Origin: Margaritifera margaritifera
Taxonomy: Eukaryota > Mollusca > Bivalvia > Unionida > Margaritiferidae
NCBI GenBank assembly: GCA_029931535.1
Contig: JAQPZY010001037.1
Span: forward strand, 970,001-1,034,000
Length of the DNA stretch: 64,000 nucleotides
Direction of reading: 5' to 3'
Under the pieces are notes generated by a model, which was not told the origin of the DNA, did no database searches, and was given only the letters and a program-made list of their open reading frames with translations. The translations under genes were made by a program, and so were the position numbers. Shown here piece after piece: positions 63,890 through 64,000 of this stretch. Positions within the stretch are counted from its first letter, which is position 1. The number at the start of each line of letters is the position of its first letter.

Positions 63890-64000
63890 AACTATACCGA
63901 GCTAGCTAATATTACTTTGATATTATTATTATAGCCGTGTAGGTTTTGGACTTAGAAAATTTTCAAGCGAGTCAATGATAGGTAGGTAATATTGCTATTA
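63890..64000. repeat. Right subterminal repeat and right inverted repeat of the YR-SET element
   Basis: Contains AGCTAATATTAC, ATATTATTATTATAGCCGT, GGACTTAGAAAATTTTCAAG and GATAGGTAGGTAATATTGCT. The first three repeat the left-side units in direct orientation; the last 29 bases are inverted relative to 60453-60481. Confidence 0.78.

Larger units (their letters stand above)
60453..64000 (-). mobile_element. Candidate mobile element: zinc finger, tyrosine recombinase and SET domain
   Basis: A block of about 3.5 kb, visibly richer in G and C than the rest of the window, is bounded by 29-bp inverted repeats and by subterminal motifs shared on both sides. All recognisable coding is on the minus strand and overlaps head to tail: a Pro/Lys/Ser-rich N-terminus, a C2HC zinc finger, a tyrosine recombinase, and a KMT5A-like SET domain. 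No reverse transcriptase is seen. Several frameshifts show that this copy is decayed. Crypton-type elements move by tyrosine recombinase without RT, but they normally lack terminal inverted repeats and I know of no named family with a SET domain. The right boundary coincides with the window edge, so the true end may lie further right. Confidence 0.65.

Overview
The window is AT-rich, intron- and repeat-laden animal DNA. Long (TA)n, (TACA)n/(TATG)n, (ATT)n and (GA)n microsatellites, dozens of minisatellites, non-LTR and Ty3/gypsy-type retroelements and candidate splice sites all point to a metazoan nuclear genome. A marine invertebrate, perhaps a mollusc or other lophotrochozoan, is my guess from the repeat style; no species-diagnostic gene is present. 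No rRNA, classical tRNA, CRISPR or bacterial operon is seen.

Layout. 1-3060: a decayed L1-like non-LTR element (minus strand), split by about 1.6 kb of degenerate tandem repeat. 3068-3456: an avidin-family exon (plus strand). 3.5-10.6 kb: intergenic DNA with small tandem repeats and two weak possible coding remnants. 10674-16353: a complete-ended LTR retrotransposon on the minus strand, with 879/878-bp LTRs, an ATAG target-site duplication, a polypurine tract and a candidate primer-binding site. Its coding remnants lie in the order gag-protease-integrase-reverse transcriptase, the Gmr1-like order rather than the usual gypsy order. 16.36-23.6 kb: satellite-like arrays. 23.7-33.4 kb and 34.8-40.5 kb: two diverged direct copies of one segment. 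The first carries an open avidin exon (24154-24569, minus). The second carries an avidin pseudogene (35.2-35.66 kb) in which a piece of coding sequence has been amplified into a minisatellite, and an eightfold 54-bp array that is single-copy in the first segment. 40.5-52.5 kb: minisatellites, microsatellites and a few unrecognised ORFs (best: 44610-45062). 52.64-57.6 kb: a second tandem segmental duplication. 58.0-58.15 kb: a tRNA-like SINE candidate.

60.24-64.0 kb (minus strand) is the most unusual part: a GC-richer block with a C2HC zinc finger, a tyrosine-recombinase catalytic domain and, directly after it, a KMT5A/SET8-like SET methyltransferase domain. It is bounded by inverted 29-bp ends and repeated subterminal motifs. 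I read it as a decayed mobile element combining a tyrosine recombinase with a histone-methyltransferase-like domain.

The only host-type genes recognised with confidence are the avidins. Three copies share the same splice-acceptor position and intron phase and show three fates: open with all biotin contacts, open with one contact changed, and dead.
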